NCBI GenBank assembly: GCA_902763865.1
Contig: CACWTR010000009.1
Span: 1 to 64,000 of the forward strand
Direction of reading: 5' to 3'
Length of the DNA: 64,000 nucleotides
Source: an uncultured Bacteroidales bacterium
GTDB taxonomy: Bacteria > Bacteroidota > Bacteroidia > Bacteroidales > Bacteroidaceae
The notes beneath the pieces were generated by a model. That model worked only from the letters and a program-made list of their open reading frames with translations, made no database searches and was not told the origin of the DNA. A program made the translations under genes and the position numbers. Below, piece after piece: positions 1 through 12,270 of this stretch; within the stretch, counting starts at the first letter, position 1, and each line of letters begins with the position of its first letter.

Positions 1-603
1 AGGTATCTTTATGTCTTGCAAAAGACCTTGCTCTTTGAGGTACTCTTCAATACGTCTGTCGATTTCTTCTGATGTCATGCCATGTGAGTCAAACAGAGTC
101 TTGCCGTTGACCACCACGTGAAATGAATCCGTTTTGCCAATCTGGTCGATGACGCTATCTCCTATTCCCCGAAGTCGCATAGTGATGCCTGAGCCCAGGC
201 CGTCTTCCTTGGGCTTCTGAACAGCGCCCGTATATTCATGGGCAGGAATATCAAGTCCCGTAGTGGCCGGGGCATCAGCTTTCGCTAAAGCCAGTTCTTT
301 GCGAGGAGTAGCGACGGGCTTTGAGACTTCTGCAACCACTTCCTTTGCAGGCACTCTTGCAGGCTCGGACGCATGCTCGGGCTGTGCTGGTCGTACTTGC
401 GCTACTAAAGGCTGCTCTATCTGTTCCTTTCCTATATTATATATAATGAGTAGCGCCACGGATGCTGCGATGCCGATGCCCAAAGCCCAAGCGAGTGCAG
501 AGTGTCTCTTTGTCTCCTTGCCGATGACTTCCTGCTCGAAGCGTGCCCACTCCTTGTCCACGTCGGGCATGCCGATTCTCTTGTCGATGTCTTCAGTCTT
601 CAT
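1..603 (-). CDS. Membrane protein partner of ECF sigma factor, partial (runs off left edge)
   Basis: The reading frame opens with ATG at 603 and stays open to base 1, giving 201 residues without a stop. Residues 1-33 are charged and probably cytoplasmic. One membrane segment lies at about 35-57, followed by a Pro/Ala/Glu-rich linker and a stretch (LRGIG, then HVVVNGKTLF) that resembles TonB-receptor plug or carboxypeptidase-regulatory motifs. The start sits 1 nt after the stop of the sigma factor gene, so the two are co-transcribed. That context and the single-pass topology suggest an anti-sigma or sigma-coupled membrane protein, but no classical anti-sigma domain is visible. The C-terminus is missing, so the family is left open. 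Confidence 0.6.
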   Translation of the reverse strand, partial: MKTEDIDKRIGMPDVDKEWARFEQEVIGKETKRHSALAWALGIGIAASVALLIIYNIGKEQIEQPLVAQVRPAQPEHASEPARVPAKEVVAEVSKPVATPRKELALAKADAPATTGLDIPAHEYTGAVQKPKEDGLGSGITMRLRGIGDSVIDQIGKTDSFHVVVNGKTLFDSHGMTSEEIDRRIEEYLKEQGLLQDIKIP

Positions 604-604
604 G

Positions 605-1099
605 TTACTTTGCAATTTTAAGGGTTTCTCTGATTCTGGCCAAAGAGCGCGTGATGTGCTTGTTGACGGCCGACGAGCTGATGCCGAGCACGGAGGCAGT
701 TTCCGCGTAGGTCATCTCCTCTTCGTAGTGAAGCTGGAGCACGCGGCGGTCTTGTTCTGTGAGGTTGTCATCGATGACTTGCTGAAGTTGCTTCAGCAGT
801 TCTTCGCGCTCCTCGTCCTTCTGCCAGACTGTTTCTTTCTGAAGTTCTTCCTTCAGCTGCCTTTGCAGCCCACGGTCGCGCAGGATGTGCAGGCATTGGT
901 TCCTCGTGGCAGAGAGCAGATAGCCTCGGATGCTTGCCGTGGCTATTTCAGGCTTGCCTCTCCACATCTGGACAAACACCTGATGCACGGCATCCTTGGC
1001 ATCGTCGGCATTCTCTACCAAGGAAAACGCCAAGCGATACATGTGCGGATAGCTTTCCTTGAAGAGCTGCTCGAATTGTTGTTTACTGTAATCCATCAT
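605..1099 (-). CDS. ECF-type RNA polymerase sigma-70 factor
   Basis: This 164-residue protein has the two-domain ECF layout. Region 2 (about 10-75) contains the DAVHQVFVQMW helix that binds core polymerase and the -10 element. Region 4 (about 105-158) contains VLQLHYEEEMTYAETASVLGISSSAVNKHITRSL, a helix-turn-helix for the -35 element. Length is typical of Bacteroidetes ECF factors. It is the first gene of a pair with the membrane protein just downstream (1 nt gap), as expected for a sigma factor held by a membrane partner. Two adjacent Met codons open the frame and either could be the start. Its regulon cannot be read from the window. Confidence 0.9.
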   Translation of the reverse strand: MMDYSKQQFEQLFKESYPHMYRLAFSLVENADDAKDAVHQVFVQMWRGKPEIATASIRGYLLSATRNQCLHILRDRGLQRQLKEELQKETVWQKDEEREELLKQLQQVIDDNLTEQDRRVLQLHYEEEMTYAETASVLGISSSAVNKHITRSLARIRETLKIAK

Positions 1100-1228
1100 G
1101 TCTTTTTGGCCTTGTTACATCTATAAGACCATCGAACAGGCAAATCAAATACCCCCAATCGCAAAAAAAGTGAAAAGGTGAAAAGTATAAAAGGTGAAAA
1201 ATTGGAGAGGTGAAAAGGTGAAGAGTGG

Positions 1229-2218
1229 CTATATCTTCCCCAGGATGCGGTCCATCACCCAGTTGACACTCGTGGCGCTGATGCTGTCGGCAGTGCAGGT
1301 GCCGCTCTGCTGCAGGTGCTCCACGACGCTCCGAATGAGCGGCAACTGTACGTGTTCGGGGTTCTCGATGATGAACTCTTGCCGTCCACCCTCGTTGCGC
1401 AAGACGATAGGTTCGTAGGTGAAGACGGAGAAATGCAGTTGGCCGCGGTTGCCAATCAGCTCTATGCGGTCGGTGCGTGCACTCTCGTGGCTGACAAAGC
1501 ACCAAGAGCCGCTGCCGGGCAGTCCGTCGGCAAACTGGAAGGCAGCGCTGACGGTGTCCTCCGTCTCGTAGAGTCCGCCGCGGTTGCTGCTGAAGCCGCT
1601 TGCCTTGACGATGGGACCGAAAATCTCCTGCAGGAGGTCGATCTGGTGAGGCGCAAGGTCGTAGAAGTAGCCGCCGCCAGCAATGTCGCGCTGCACGCGC
1701 CAGGGCAAGGCCGTGCTGTTGTAGTCGAGCAGGCGGGGCGGACAGGCAAAACGTATCTGTACGGACGTGACCTTGCCGATGGCTCCATGTTCCACCAGCT
1801 CCTTCACCTTCTGGAAGTAAGGCAGGTTGCGCCGGTAGTAGGCCACGAAGCAGGGAACGTGCGTCTGCTCGCTGATGCGGTTGATGCGCTGGCAGTCGAG
1901 ATAGCTGCTTGCCAAGGGCTTCTCCACATAGACAGGCTTGCCCGCCTTCATGGCCATGATGGCGTAGGTGGCATGAGATGATGGCGGCGTGGCGATGTAG
2001 ATGGCGTTCACCTCCGGGTCGCTGATGAGTTGCTGGGCATCGGTGTACCAGCGCGGGATATTGTGCCGCTCGGCATAGGAACTGGCTTTCTCCTTGCTGC
2101 GACTCATCACGGCTTGTATCTTCGAACCTGCCACGAGGTTGAAGGCCGGTCCGCTCTTCTTTTCTGTGACCTCACCGCATCCGATGAAGCCCCAGCGGAT
2201 TTCCTTAGTGTAATTCAT
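1229..2218 (-). CDS. Gfo/Idh/MocA family NAD(P)-dependent oxidoreductase
   Basis: The 329-residue protein starts with a Rossmann nucleotide-binding loop (GFIGCGEVTEK, residues 10-20). It has the family EKP motif near residue 97, whose Lys is the usual catalytic residue, and a C-terminal alpha/beta domain of GFO/IDH type with HQIDLLQEIFGP. Members oxidise or reduce sugars, inositols and their derivatives using NAD(P). The substrate is not evident here. It is followed by a porin and a GH2 glycosidase on the same strand, which suggests carbohydrate use. The 130 bp before the sigma gene hold GTGAAAAG-type spacer repeats and no gene. Confidence 0.88.
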   Translation of the reverse strand: MNYTKEIRWGFIGCGEVTEKKSGPAFNLVAGSKIQAVMSRSKEKASSYAERHNIPRWYTDAQQLISDPEVNAIYIATPPSSHATYAIMAMKAGKPVYVEKPLASSYLDCQRINRISEQTHVPCFVAYYRRNLPYFQKVKELVEHGAIGKVTSVQIRFACPPRLLDYNSTALPWRVQRDIAGGGYFYDLAPHQIDLLQEIFGPIVKASGFSSNRGGLYETEDTVSAAFQFADGLPGSGSWCFVSHESARTDRIELIGNRGQLHFSVFTYEPIVLRNEGGRQEFIIENPEHVQLPLIRSVVEHLQQSGTCTADSISATSVNWVMDRILGKI

Positions 2219-2246
2219 AATTCACAATTCATAATCCCTAATCCTT

Positions 2247-4523
2247 TTAATTAAAGAAGTTCCAGCTGAGTCCGAGGTTGATGGTCATAGGGTTGATAGG
2301 ATAGTGCGGCACGAGGAAGGAGTGGCCGGAACCGGCATTGACGTGGCGGAACGATACGTAGATGCGACAGTGCTTGAGGTGCATGTTGACGTAGGCTCCC
2401 ACGATGGGATAGCCGCCTATCTTGGTCCGCTCGAAGCGTGAGTCCTGCACGGCAAACTGCTGGATGGCCGGACTGTAGTCGGGAGCATAGTAGGAGGTGA
2501 AGAAGCGCATGTCGGCACCTGCCTGTACGCGCAGTACCTTGGCTATGCCGATGCGGAAGAGCAGGTAGAGGTTAGTGTAGATGTTGAGCTTGGGCAGCGG
2601 CATGGCATCCTGGTCCGAGCTCGTCTGGAAGCTCAGCTGGTTGTCCCAATGGATGAATTTCCAGCTGAGGTCCTGGGTAAGCGTGGCACCGAAGACTTGT
2701 ACGCTTTTCGCCTGCATGACGCCGACGTCGTGGCTGTAGTCGGTTGGCAGGATGCTGCCTTCCTTTGCCCCCTCGTGCAGGGTGTTCTGCATGCCGAAGT
2801 AGGTGTAGTTCGATATGTTCTCGAATCCGATGTGCAAGCGAGTGCCAAGCTTCTTGAGGCGCAGAGTGCCTTCAATCTTCAGGCGCACCTCGCGGCTCAG
2901 GTCGCTGTTGTCCCACCATGTGTTCTGCGAATGGTAGTGGCGGAAGAAGAAGGATGGCTTGTTGTGCCTCACCCCTACGTGCAGGTCGGTCATAAGGGTG
3001 TCGAGTCGGCCCAGGCGCAGCTGCAGGTCGGTTTTGCCATCCACGTTCACGTCGCCCACATGCTCGCCGATGAGCCACACCTCGCCTGTCGCATTGAAGT
3101 GGAAGCGGGACCCCTGGGTGCGGGCCAGCTCGGCACCTACCGAGACGTCGTTCTCGTTGTAGGGCGTAGTGCCGCCCTGCCCGTCCATGAGCTTGTAGGA
3201 ACGCAGCTTGTGGGTGCCGAAGAGCGTGATGCCCATTTGTGCCCACTTGTTGAAGCCTTCGCGAAGGGCAACGCCAAAGGTGTTGCGGATGGCGAGGGCA
3301 CGTGTCTCGTCCGCCATGTTGATGCCGTCGCCGTAGAAGTTGTTGGTGTAGTAGTTTCTGCGTGTGTCGTGCGAAAGGTATTCGTGCTTGAGGTTGCTCA
3401 GCTCGAAGGTGTGAATAATGCTTGTCACGGGGATGAACTCCTTGGGCACTTCCTGCTTGTCGTGCCAGGCTTGCAGGAGCGAATCTACCGCCTGCTTGCG
3501 TGCCACGGAGTCTTCGCGAAGTACGGTCTGCACGCTGTCGGGCAGTTCGAAGAGCAGTTCGGAGGCTGAGGGCGGAACGGGCTTCAGCGAGTCGGGCACC
3601 TCAATGAGCCTGGTGAATCCCAGATTGTAGCGATGAGACAGGTAGGCGTGTTGCTCGTGGTTGCGGTTCCAGGTCTGGTCGAGCATTGTCGGCACGATGT
3701 CGGACTTTGTCTGCCCTACGCTCAGCGGGTCCTCGATGTAGCGGTCATCCTCGACTCCTCCGTTTTCACCCATCTTCAAGTGGTTGATGCAGAGGTAGGC
3801 ATGTATGTTGTAGCGCTCACCTCGGTAGTAGCCGTAGAAGGTGCTGCCGAACATGCTGTTGGGCTGGGCCGGGTAGTAGCCTGTGCCATAGTTGTAGTCA
3901 ATCTTGAAGCCCAGGCCTGCCAGCTTGTTGATGTTTGTGGCGAAGTAGCCCCGGACGCGGTCCTCGCCTGTCTGCCTGTTGCCGCACGTATGGTAGGCCA
4001 GGTTGGTGATGGGGCTCTTCGTGTTGGTGAAGCGGAAGTCTTGCAGCGAGCCTCGGAAGAAGCTGAAGGGTTGGAGGAAAAGAAACTCATCGGACGTCTC
4101 GCGGTTGAAGTAGAGACGGCTCAGTCGGGGCGACCCGATGTTGCCCAGGTAGTTGTAGTCGCCCATGTATCCGTCGGTGGCATTCCATTTCTGGAAGTCA
4201 TGGACGACGGTGTCGTTGTTCTCGGCATCAATCACGGTGCCGAGCCTTGGCTCCAGCACCCACTGGAACTGTCCGATGGGTATCTTCTTTTCCGAGCCGG
4301 CCCGTGTCGTGTCGCGTCCCCATGTGGTGCGGTTGCCTGCACCGTCTATGTAGGTGCCGCTTTGGGAGTCCACGATGTAGGTGTCGCCGCTGTCGTAGAG
4401 TGCGGCGTTGCTGCCGTCCTGGTTGACGCGGCGCACCTGGGCCAGAGCCTTCGACCATTGTCCGCCGGCCACAGACCACAGGACAAGTGTCAGGAAGAGT
4501 TGTATGTGTAGCCTTTGTTTCAT
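2247..4523 (-). CDS. Putative outer-membrane porin (Bacteroidetes Porin_10-like family)
   Basis: This 758-residue protein has a signal peptide (about 1-28, ending SKALAQ) and a long body rich in alternating hydrophobic and aromatic strands. It ends on Phe-Asn after a strand reading ITINLGLSWNFF, typical of an outer-membrane beta-barrel. The N-terminal region after the signal and the overall size match the putative porin family found widely in Bacteroidales. The likely role is diffusion of small solutes across the outer membrane. It starts 4 nt after the stop of a small membrane protein gene and the two are probably one transcript with the GH2 gene upstream. Function is inferred from barrel character rather than a catalytic motif. 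Confidence 0.72.
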   Translation of the reverse strand: MKQRLHIQLFLTLVLWSVAGGQWSKALAQVRRVNQDGSNAALYDSGDTYIVDSQSGTYIDGAGNRTTWGRDTTRAGSEKKIPIGQFQWVLEPRLGTVIDAENNDTVVHDFQKWNATDGYMGDYNYLGNIGSPRLSRLYFNRETSDEFLFLQPFSFFRGSLQDFRFTNTKSPITNLAYHTCGNRQTGEDRVRGYFATNINKLAGLGFKIDYNYGTGYYPAQPNSMFGSTFYGYYRGERYNIHAYLCINHLKMGENGGVEDDRYIEDPLSVGQTKSDIVPTMLDQTWNRNHEQHAYLSHRYNLGFTRLIEVPDSLKPVPPSASELLFELPDSVQTVLREDSVARKQAVDSLLQAWHDKQEVPKEFIPVTSIIHTFELSNLKHEYLSHDTRRNYYTNNFYGDGINMADETRALAIRNTFGVALREGFNKWAQMGITLFGTHKLRSYKLMDGQGGTTPYNENDVSVGAELARTQGSRFHFNATGEVWLIGEHVGDVNVDGKTDLQLRLGRLDTLMTDLHVGVRHNKPSFFFRHYHSQNTWWDNSDLSREVRLKIEGTLRLKKLGTRLHIGFENISNYTYFGMQNTLHEGAKEGSILPTDYSHDVGVMQAKSVQVFGATLTQDLSWKFIHWDNQLSFQTSSDQDAMPLPKLNIYTNLYLLFRIGIAKVLRVQAGADMRFFTSYYAPDYSPAIQQFAVQDSRFERTKIGGYPIVGAYVNMHLKHCRIYVSFRHVNAGSGHSFLVPHYPINPMTINLGLSWNFFN

Positions 4524-4527
4524 GTTG

Positions 4528-4761
4528 TCAGAGCAGGCGCAGGATGAATTCTACAACCTTGAACACCATGCCGACGGCAATGACGATGAGTGCCGTCGTG
4601 TGATTATCCTCCGCGAAGAAGTACATGATCAGGCCGATGGCAGCGAGGACAAGGAAGAGTGTGTTGAGCACCATCCTGGCTTTCGCGTTGTCAGGCCGGC
4701 CTGCCCGCTTCCTGCGGATGCGTTCCACCTGTTCTTCGAGGGAAAGTTCTTCCTGCTTCAT
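4528..4761 (-). CDS. Small membrane protein, unknown function
   Basis: A 77-residue protein with a charged N-terminus (residues 1-27, rich in Glu, Arg and Lys) and two hydrophobic segments at about 30-48 and 54-72, so an inner-membrane hairpin is likely. No family was recognised. It lies between the GH2 beta-galactosidase (41 nt upstream) and the porin (4 nt downstream), so it is probably co-transcribed with both. The gap in front of it is made of TCTGAGTGG-like 9-nt spacer repeats. Confidence 0.7.
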   Translation of the reverse strand: MKQEELSLEEQVERIRRKRAGRPDNAKARMVLNTLFLVLAAIGLIMYFFAEDNHTTALIVIAVGMVFKVVEFILRLL

Positions 4762-4802
4762 TGGGCTTCTGAGTAGTCTGAGTGGTCTGATTATTCTGAT
4801 TC

Positions 4803-8534
<3,732 letters not shown>

Positions 8535-8657
8535 CTAATCGTGTTCTTTCGCACCTTTGGTGCTTGTCTTCGGATAGCAATAATAGGAGATAGACATCAA
8601 CGTGCGTCGCTGAGGGAGGACATTCCTCCATGCGCAACATGCTTCACGTGCCATTTG

Positions 8658-8723
8658 CAGTACCACCGCGGGAAAACTCCAGTACTCTCGCGGTGGTACT
8701 GGAGTTTTCCCGCGGTGGTACTG
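8658..8723. repeat. Perfect 28-bp inverted repeat with internal 22-nt direct repeat
   Basis: Bases 8658-8685 are the exact reverse complement of 8696-8723, with a 10-nt loop. The right half also contains a 22-nt direct period: CGCGGTGGTACTGG begins at 8689 and again at 8711. The structure ends 2 bp from the stop codon of the DUF6078 gene, so it could act as a terminator or RNA-stabilising hairpin, although no U-run follows. The rest of 8391-8657, beyond the GH2 promoter, shows no gene. Confidence 0.85.
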
Positions 8724-8725
8724 GC

Positions 8726-9160
8726 TTAGTCACAGTAGTTGATTTGCTCTTCGTAGCGGTCGAAGGGCAATGGCTCTGCGATTCCTGCTTCGCGAAGGGC
8801 TGAGATGACGGTCTCCTGTTCCTTGGGCGAGAGGGACAGTTCTCCGCGACGGCGGGCGAAATACTCGTTCCGTCCGAACTCCCGGATGAGCAGGGTCATG
8901 AAAGTCCGGTACTGTTCCGGAAACATCTTCTTCTGGAAGCCGGTGAAGCCGTAGGCGTACCTGACGGGCTTCGAGTCGCGGTAGAACTTGCAGTCGCTGC
9001 CTTTCGTGCAGTTCTTCGGATTGATGAGATTCAGACAGGCCTCGCTTTCTTGCAGGGCGGAAAAGGCTGTCTGGTGCAGACAGGTTGCTGCCATCGGGCA
9101 GTCAGCGTGCAGGCAGACGGTGTAGTCTGCAGGCAGGGTGGTATAGTTTCTTTTTGGCAT
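8726..9160 (-). CDS. DUF6078-like cysteine-rich protein
   Basis: A 144-residue cytoplasmic protein with a Cys-rich N-terminal half: Cys at about 16, 21, 27, 42, 51 and 57, in spacings such as C-x4-C and C-x5-C, suggesting a metal site. The pattern of cysteines followed by YRDSKPVRYAYGFTGF fits a Bacteroidales-specific family of unknown function that I associate with DUF6078. There is no signal peptide or membrane segment. It is monocistronic: the next gene downstream is 335 bp away across a hairpin. The 172 bp upstream of its neighbour (9161-9332) is AT-rich and holds nothing recognisable. Confidence 0.65.
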   Translation of the reverse strand: MPKRNYTTLPADYTVCLHADCPMAATCLHQTAFSALQESEACLNLINPKNCTKGSDCKFYRDSKPVRYAYGFTGFQKKMFPEQYRTFMTLLIREFGRNEYFARRRGELSLSPKEQETVISALREAGIAEPLPFDRYEEQINYCD

Positions 9161-9332
9161 AGGGGTTAAGGCATATAATTTATGATAATTAATGGATTAT
9201 TGCTGGTAATTATATATTAGAGACAAAACACGAATTACCATGTAATTGCATTTAGTTTATTTCGTCGGATTCACGTTAGCTATTGACTACATAACTACTT
9301 CAGGAATCTGAGTTACAGATATATTCATCGCT

Positions 9333-10349
9333 TCAGAACCGGACCAGGATGCGGAACACCTTTCCGGGTTCGTCTGCCCATTGCTGCATGGCAGCGGGGG
9401 CGTCCTCGGGGCTGACAACCTTGCTGACGAGTGCATCCACCGGACATGTGCCGCGCTCCAGATAGCGGATGACGGCGCGGAAGTCTGCAGGCAGGGCGTT
9501 GCGGGAACCGCGGATGTCGAGCTCCTTCTGCACGAACAGCTTCGTCTGGAACGACACGTCGGCCTTGGCATAACCGATACAGACGACGCGTCCGGTGAAG
9601 GCTGCTTCGCTGACGGCCATCTGATAGGTGGGGACGCTTCCCACGGCCTCGATGACCACGTCGGGCCCGAAGCCTGCTGTCAGCTCCTGAAGCCGGGCGT
9701 GTACGTCCTCGGTGCGCGAGTTGAGGGTATGGGTGGCTCCCATCCGGCGGGCCAGTGCCAGCTTGCCGTCGTCGATGTCGGCTGCCACGACCGTCGCCCC
9801 GCGCAGCGCAGAGCGCACCACGGCCCCCAGACCCACCATGCCGCAGCCGATGACGAGCACCGTGTCGGAGTCCGTCACCTGTCCGCGGCTCACGGCGTGG
9901 AAGCCCACGCTCATTGGCTCAATCAGGGCACAGGTGCGGGTTGCAAGTTTTCCGGCGGGGATGATTTTCTCCCACGGCAGGGCGATGCTTTCGCGCATGG
10001 CTCCCCACCGCTGCACGCCGAGTGTCTCGTTGTGCTCACAGGCATTCACCCTGCCGTTGCGGCAGGAGGCGCACTGGCCGCAGTTGGTGTATGGATTGAC
10101 CGTCACCGTCGTGCCCGGCTTGAGCTCTTCGGGTACGCCGGCACCGGCTTTCACTATGACGGCTCCCACTTCGTGACCGGGCACGACGGGCATCCTGACC
10201 ATCGGATTGCGCCCAAGCCATGTGTTGAGGTCGCTGCCGCAGAAGCCTACGTATTCAAGGCGCAGCAGCACTTCGCCGGCCTTCAGTTCTGTCTGGGGAA
10301 TATCTATGACTCCCATTTGCCTTTCGGCACTGATTTGTATTGCTTTCAT
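9333..10349 (-). CDS. Zinc-dependent medium-chain dehydrogenase, probable L-galactonate 5-dehydrogenase
   Basis: A 338-residue MDR-family enzyme. Catalytic zinc ligands are visible in GFCGSDLN (Cys about 37) and PGHEVGAV (His and Glu about 58-59). A structural zinc site is formed by the Cys cluster NCGQCASCRNGRVNAC (about 89-104). The NAD-binding fold carries GCGMVGLGAV (about 168-177). The general family oxidises secondary alcohols of polyols and aldonates. It overlaps the upstream lactonase-like gene by ATGA and is third after an aldo/keto reductase. Together they match the L-galactose route known from Bacteroides vulgatus, in which this step converts L-galactonate to D-tagaturonate. Specificity is inferred from context; sorbitol- or threonine-dehydrogenase-like activity is the alternative. 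Confidence 0.78.
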   Translation of the reverse strand: MKAIQISAERQMGVIDIPQTELKAGEVLLRLEYVGFCGSDLNTWLGRNPMVRMPVVPGHEVGAVIVKAGAGVPEELKPGTTVTVNPYTNCGQCASCRNGRVNACEHNETLGVQRWGAMRESIALPWEKIIPAGKLATRTCALIEPMSVGFHAVSRGQVTDSDTVLVIGCGMVGLGAVVRSALRGATVVAADIDDGKLALARRMGATHTLNSRTEDVHARLQELTAGFGPDVVIEAVGSVPTYQMAVSEAAFTGRVVCIGYAKADVSFQTKLFVQKELDIRGSRNALPADFRAVIRYLERGTCPVDALVSKVVSPEDAPAAMQQWADEPGKVFRILVRF

Positions 10350-11275
10350 TCGCTCATGTTTTTTATGTAAGGAAGGTTTGGCAGCTGCCCGAAGCCATAG
10401 AAGCGACGGGCGTTCTCCCCGAGCAGCAGCTGCCTGTCACGGTCGGAGAGGTGTGGGGACTTCAGCAGGAAGTCGTAGGTCATGCGGTAGGTGATGGCGG
10501 TGACGGTGCGGGGGTAGTCGCTGCCCCACATCAGCTTCTCCATCCCGACCAGTGCGGCTGCCTCGCGAATGGCGCGTACTGCCGAGGGGAAGGGATAGAA
10601 CTCCGAATTGTAGAGCCAGGTGATGCCGCCCGTTTCGAGCATGACGTTAGGGTGCCGTGCCAGCAGGATTTGTGCCTGCCAGCAGGGATTCTCCCACGGC
10701 GGGGAGGCGGGGGGAGAGGCCATGCCAAGGTGTCCGATGGCAATTTTCAGGCGCGGGCATTCCTCTATGACCTCGCGCAGCTCGCCCACCTGACGGTTGC
10801 CGTCGGCCAGGGTGATGGAGAGAATGACGTCCCGCTCCTCCATCAGGCGGAACATCTGCATCATCTCGTCGTCGGTCAGTCGCCTGTCCAGCAGCCGGTG
10901 GCCGGGAATGGCCATGCCGCGGAATCCCTGCCCGATGAGCTCGCGTGCCTGACGGATGAAGTTGTCGCTCAGGTAGTCGGCCATGCCGCAGACGAAGAAG
11001 CGGTGGGGATGCTTGCGGCTCACCTCGGCGAGGTAGCTGTTCTGCGGTCCGTCGATGAACTCCTGCACGACCACCGCTGCAGCTACTTGCGCATAGTCCA
11101 TGTTGGAGAGGAATACCTCGGCAGTGTTCTGTCCGTCGAGCATGAAGGGCGGCAGCATCTGCACCTCCTGGCCGAGGAAGAGGGAGCGACCGTTCCGGGT
11201 GGTGCGGATGACCTGTCCGTTCCAGGTCGTGTCCTGCCGCAGCCAGAGATGGCTGTGAGTGTCGATGATTAACAT
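10346..11275 (-). CDS. Amidohydrolase-fold lactonase (COG3618), probable L-galactono-1,5-lactonase
   Basis: The protein belongs to the amidohydrolase_2 family. It has an HxH motif at its start (IIDTHSHLW), a central IGHLGM strand and the C-terminal metal-site Asp in MWGSDYPR. COG3618 members include L-fucono- and L-galactono-lactonases. I chose ATG at 11275 (309 residues, MLIIDTHSH) because family members begin just before this motif. The longer ATG at 11299 would overlap the upstream gene by 16 nt. It lies between the aldo/keto reductase (8 nt) and the zinc dehydrogenase (4-nt ATGA overlap), so the three are translationally coupled. Role in L-galactose oxidation is inferred from this order. 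Confidence 0.78.
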   Translation of the reverse strand: MLIIDTHSHLWLRQDTTWNGQVIRTTRNGRSLFLGQEVQMLPPFMLDGQNTAEVFLSNMDYAQVAAAVVVQEFIDGPQNSYLAEVSRKHPHRFFVCGMADYLSDNFIRQARELIGQGFRGMAIPGHRLLDRRLTDDEMMQMFRLMEERDVILSITLADGNRQVGELREVIEECPRLKIAIGHLGMASPPASPPWENPCWQAQILLARHPNVMLETGGITWLYNSEFYPFPSAVRAIREAAALVGMEKLMWGSDYPRTVTAITYRMTYDFLLKSPHLSDRDRQLLLGENARRFYGFGQLPNLPYIKNMSE

Positions 11276-11283
11276 GGCGGCAG

Positions 11284-12234
11284 CTAACTGTTTTTCCAAC
11301 GCACGGACATCTGGTTGCCGATGATGGCCTGCACCTCGGCGGCCAGCCTTTCGTCCAAGGGTTCGTCCATATAGCCGATGTTCCGCTGCACATTGGCGGG
11401 GTTGGCACTGCTGAAGAGGGTAGTGGCAATGCGCGGGTTCAGGCTCGTGGAGAACTGAACGGCCAGCTTCTCGATGGGGTATCCCTGCTCACTGCAATAG
11501 GCGGCGGCACGGGCGCACGCCTCCTTCAGCGAGGCGGGTGCGGGATGCCAGTCGGGGGCACCGCGTCCGGAGAGCAGACCCATCGAGAGCGGCGAGGCGT
11601 TGATGACGCCCACACCGTGTTCCTCGAAGAAGTCGAGGTAGTCGGTGAGCAAGGTGTCGTTGAGGCTGTAGTGGCAAAAGTTGAGTATGCTCTCCACCAT
11701 TCCAGGCTCGGAATGCTCTACCACCCACTTGAGGTTCTCGGGCTGCAGGTCGGTGATGCCCACATGCCCCACGACGCCCTTCTCGCGCAAGCGGACCAGA
11801 GCCGGCAATGTCTCATCGACCACCTTCTGCAGTCCTCCGTCCATCGCAGCCTGGAACTCGATGTCGTGCACGTTGATGAGGTCGATGTAATCAACGTTCA
11901 GCCGCTTCATGCTCTCGAAGACGCTCTCCGTGGCTCGCTTGGCTGAGTAGTCCCAGGTGTTCACGCCATCCTTGCCGTAGCGTCCCACCTTTGTCGAGAG
12001 GTAGTACTTGTCGCGCAGAATCTCGCGCAGTGCCTTGCCCAGCACGGTCTCGGCCTTGTAGTGGCCGTAGTAGGGCGACACGTCGATGAAGTTGATGCCG
12101 CCCTCGATGGCGGTGTGTACGGCGCGAATGGCTTCTTCCTCCCGCACGCTGTGGAACACGCCTCCCAGCGACGATGCCCCGAAGCTCAGGTTTGAAAGCC
12201 GAAGGCCGGTCTTGCCTAATTCATTATATATCAT
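11284..12234 (-). CDS. Aldo/keto reductase, probable L-galactose (or L-fucose) dehydrogenase
   Basis: A 316-residue AKR-fold enzyme with the catalytic tetrad context: NFIDVSPYYGHYKAE (Asp and Tyr about 50-55), STKVGRYG (Lys about 81) and LINVHDIEF (His about 119). The closest recognisable relatives are plant and bacterial L-galactose and L-fucose dehydrogenases, which oxidise C1 of the sugar to the 1,5-lactone with NAD(P). It is the first gene of a three-gene minus-strand operon followed by a COG3618 lactonase and a zinc dehydrogenase. The final gene being a dehydrogenase rather than a fuconate dehydratase favours L-galactose over L-fucose as substrate. Confidence 0.8.
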   Translation of the reverse strand: MIYNELGKTGLRLSNLSFGASSLGGVFHSVREEEAIRAVHTAIEGGINFIDVSPYYGHYKAETVLGKALREILRDKYYLSTKVGRYGKDGVNTWDYSAKRATESVFESMKRLNVDYIDLINVHDIEFQAAMDGGLQKVVDETLPALVRLREKGVVGHVGITDLQPENLKWVVEHSEPGMVESILNFCHYSLNDTLLTDYLDFFEEHGVGVINASPLSMGLLSGRGAPDWHPAPASLKEACARAAAYCSEQGYPIEKLAVQFSTSLNPRIATTLFSSANPANVQRNIGYMDEPLDERLAAEVQAIIGNQMSVRWKNS

Positions 12235-12270
12235 ATTTACTTACTTTAGTTTCGGAAGTTGTCTTTTTTT

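Noticed and set aside
9161..9332. Possible small RNA or riboswitch between the DUF6078 gene and the zinc dehydrogenase
   Set aside because: The stretch is AT-rich but shows no stable stem, promoter or conserved motif that I can identify.
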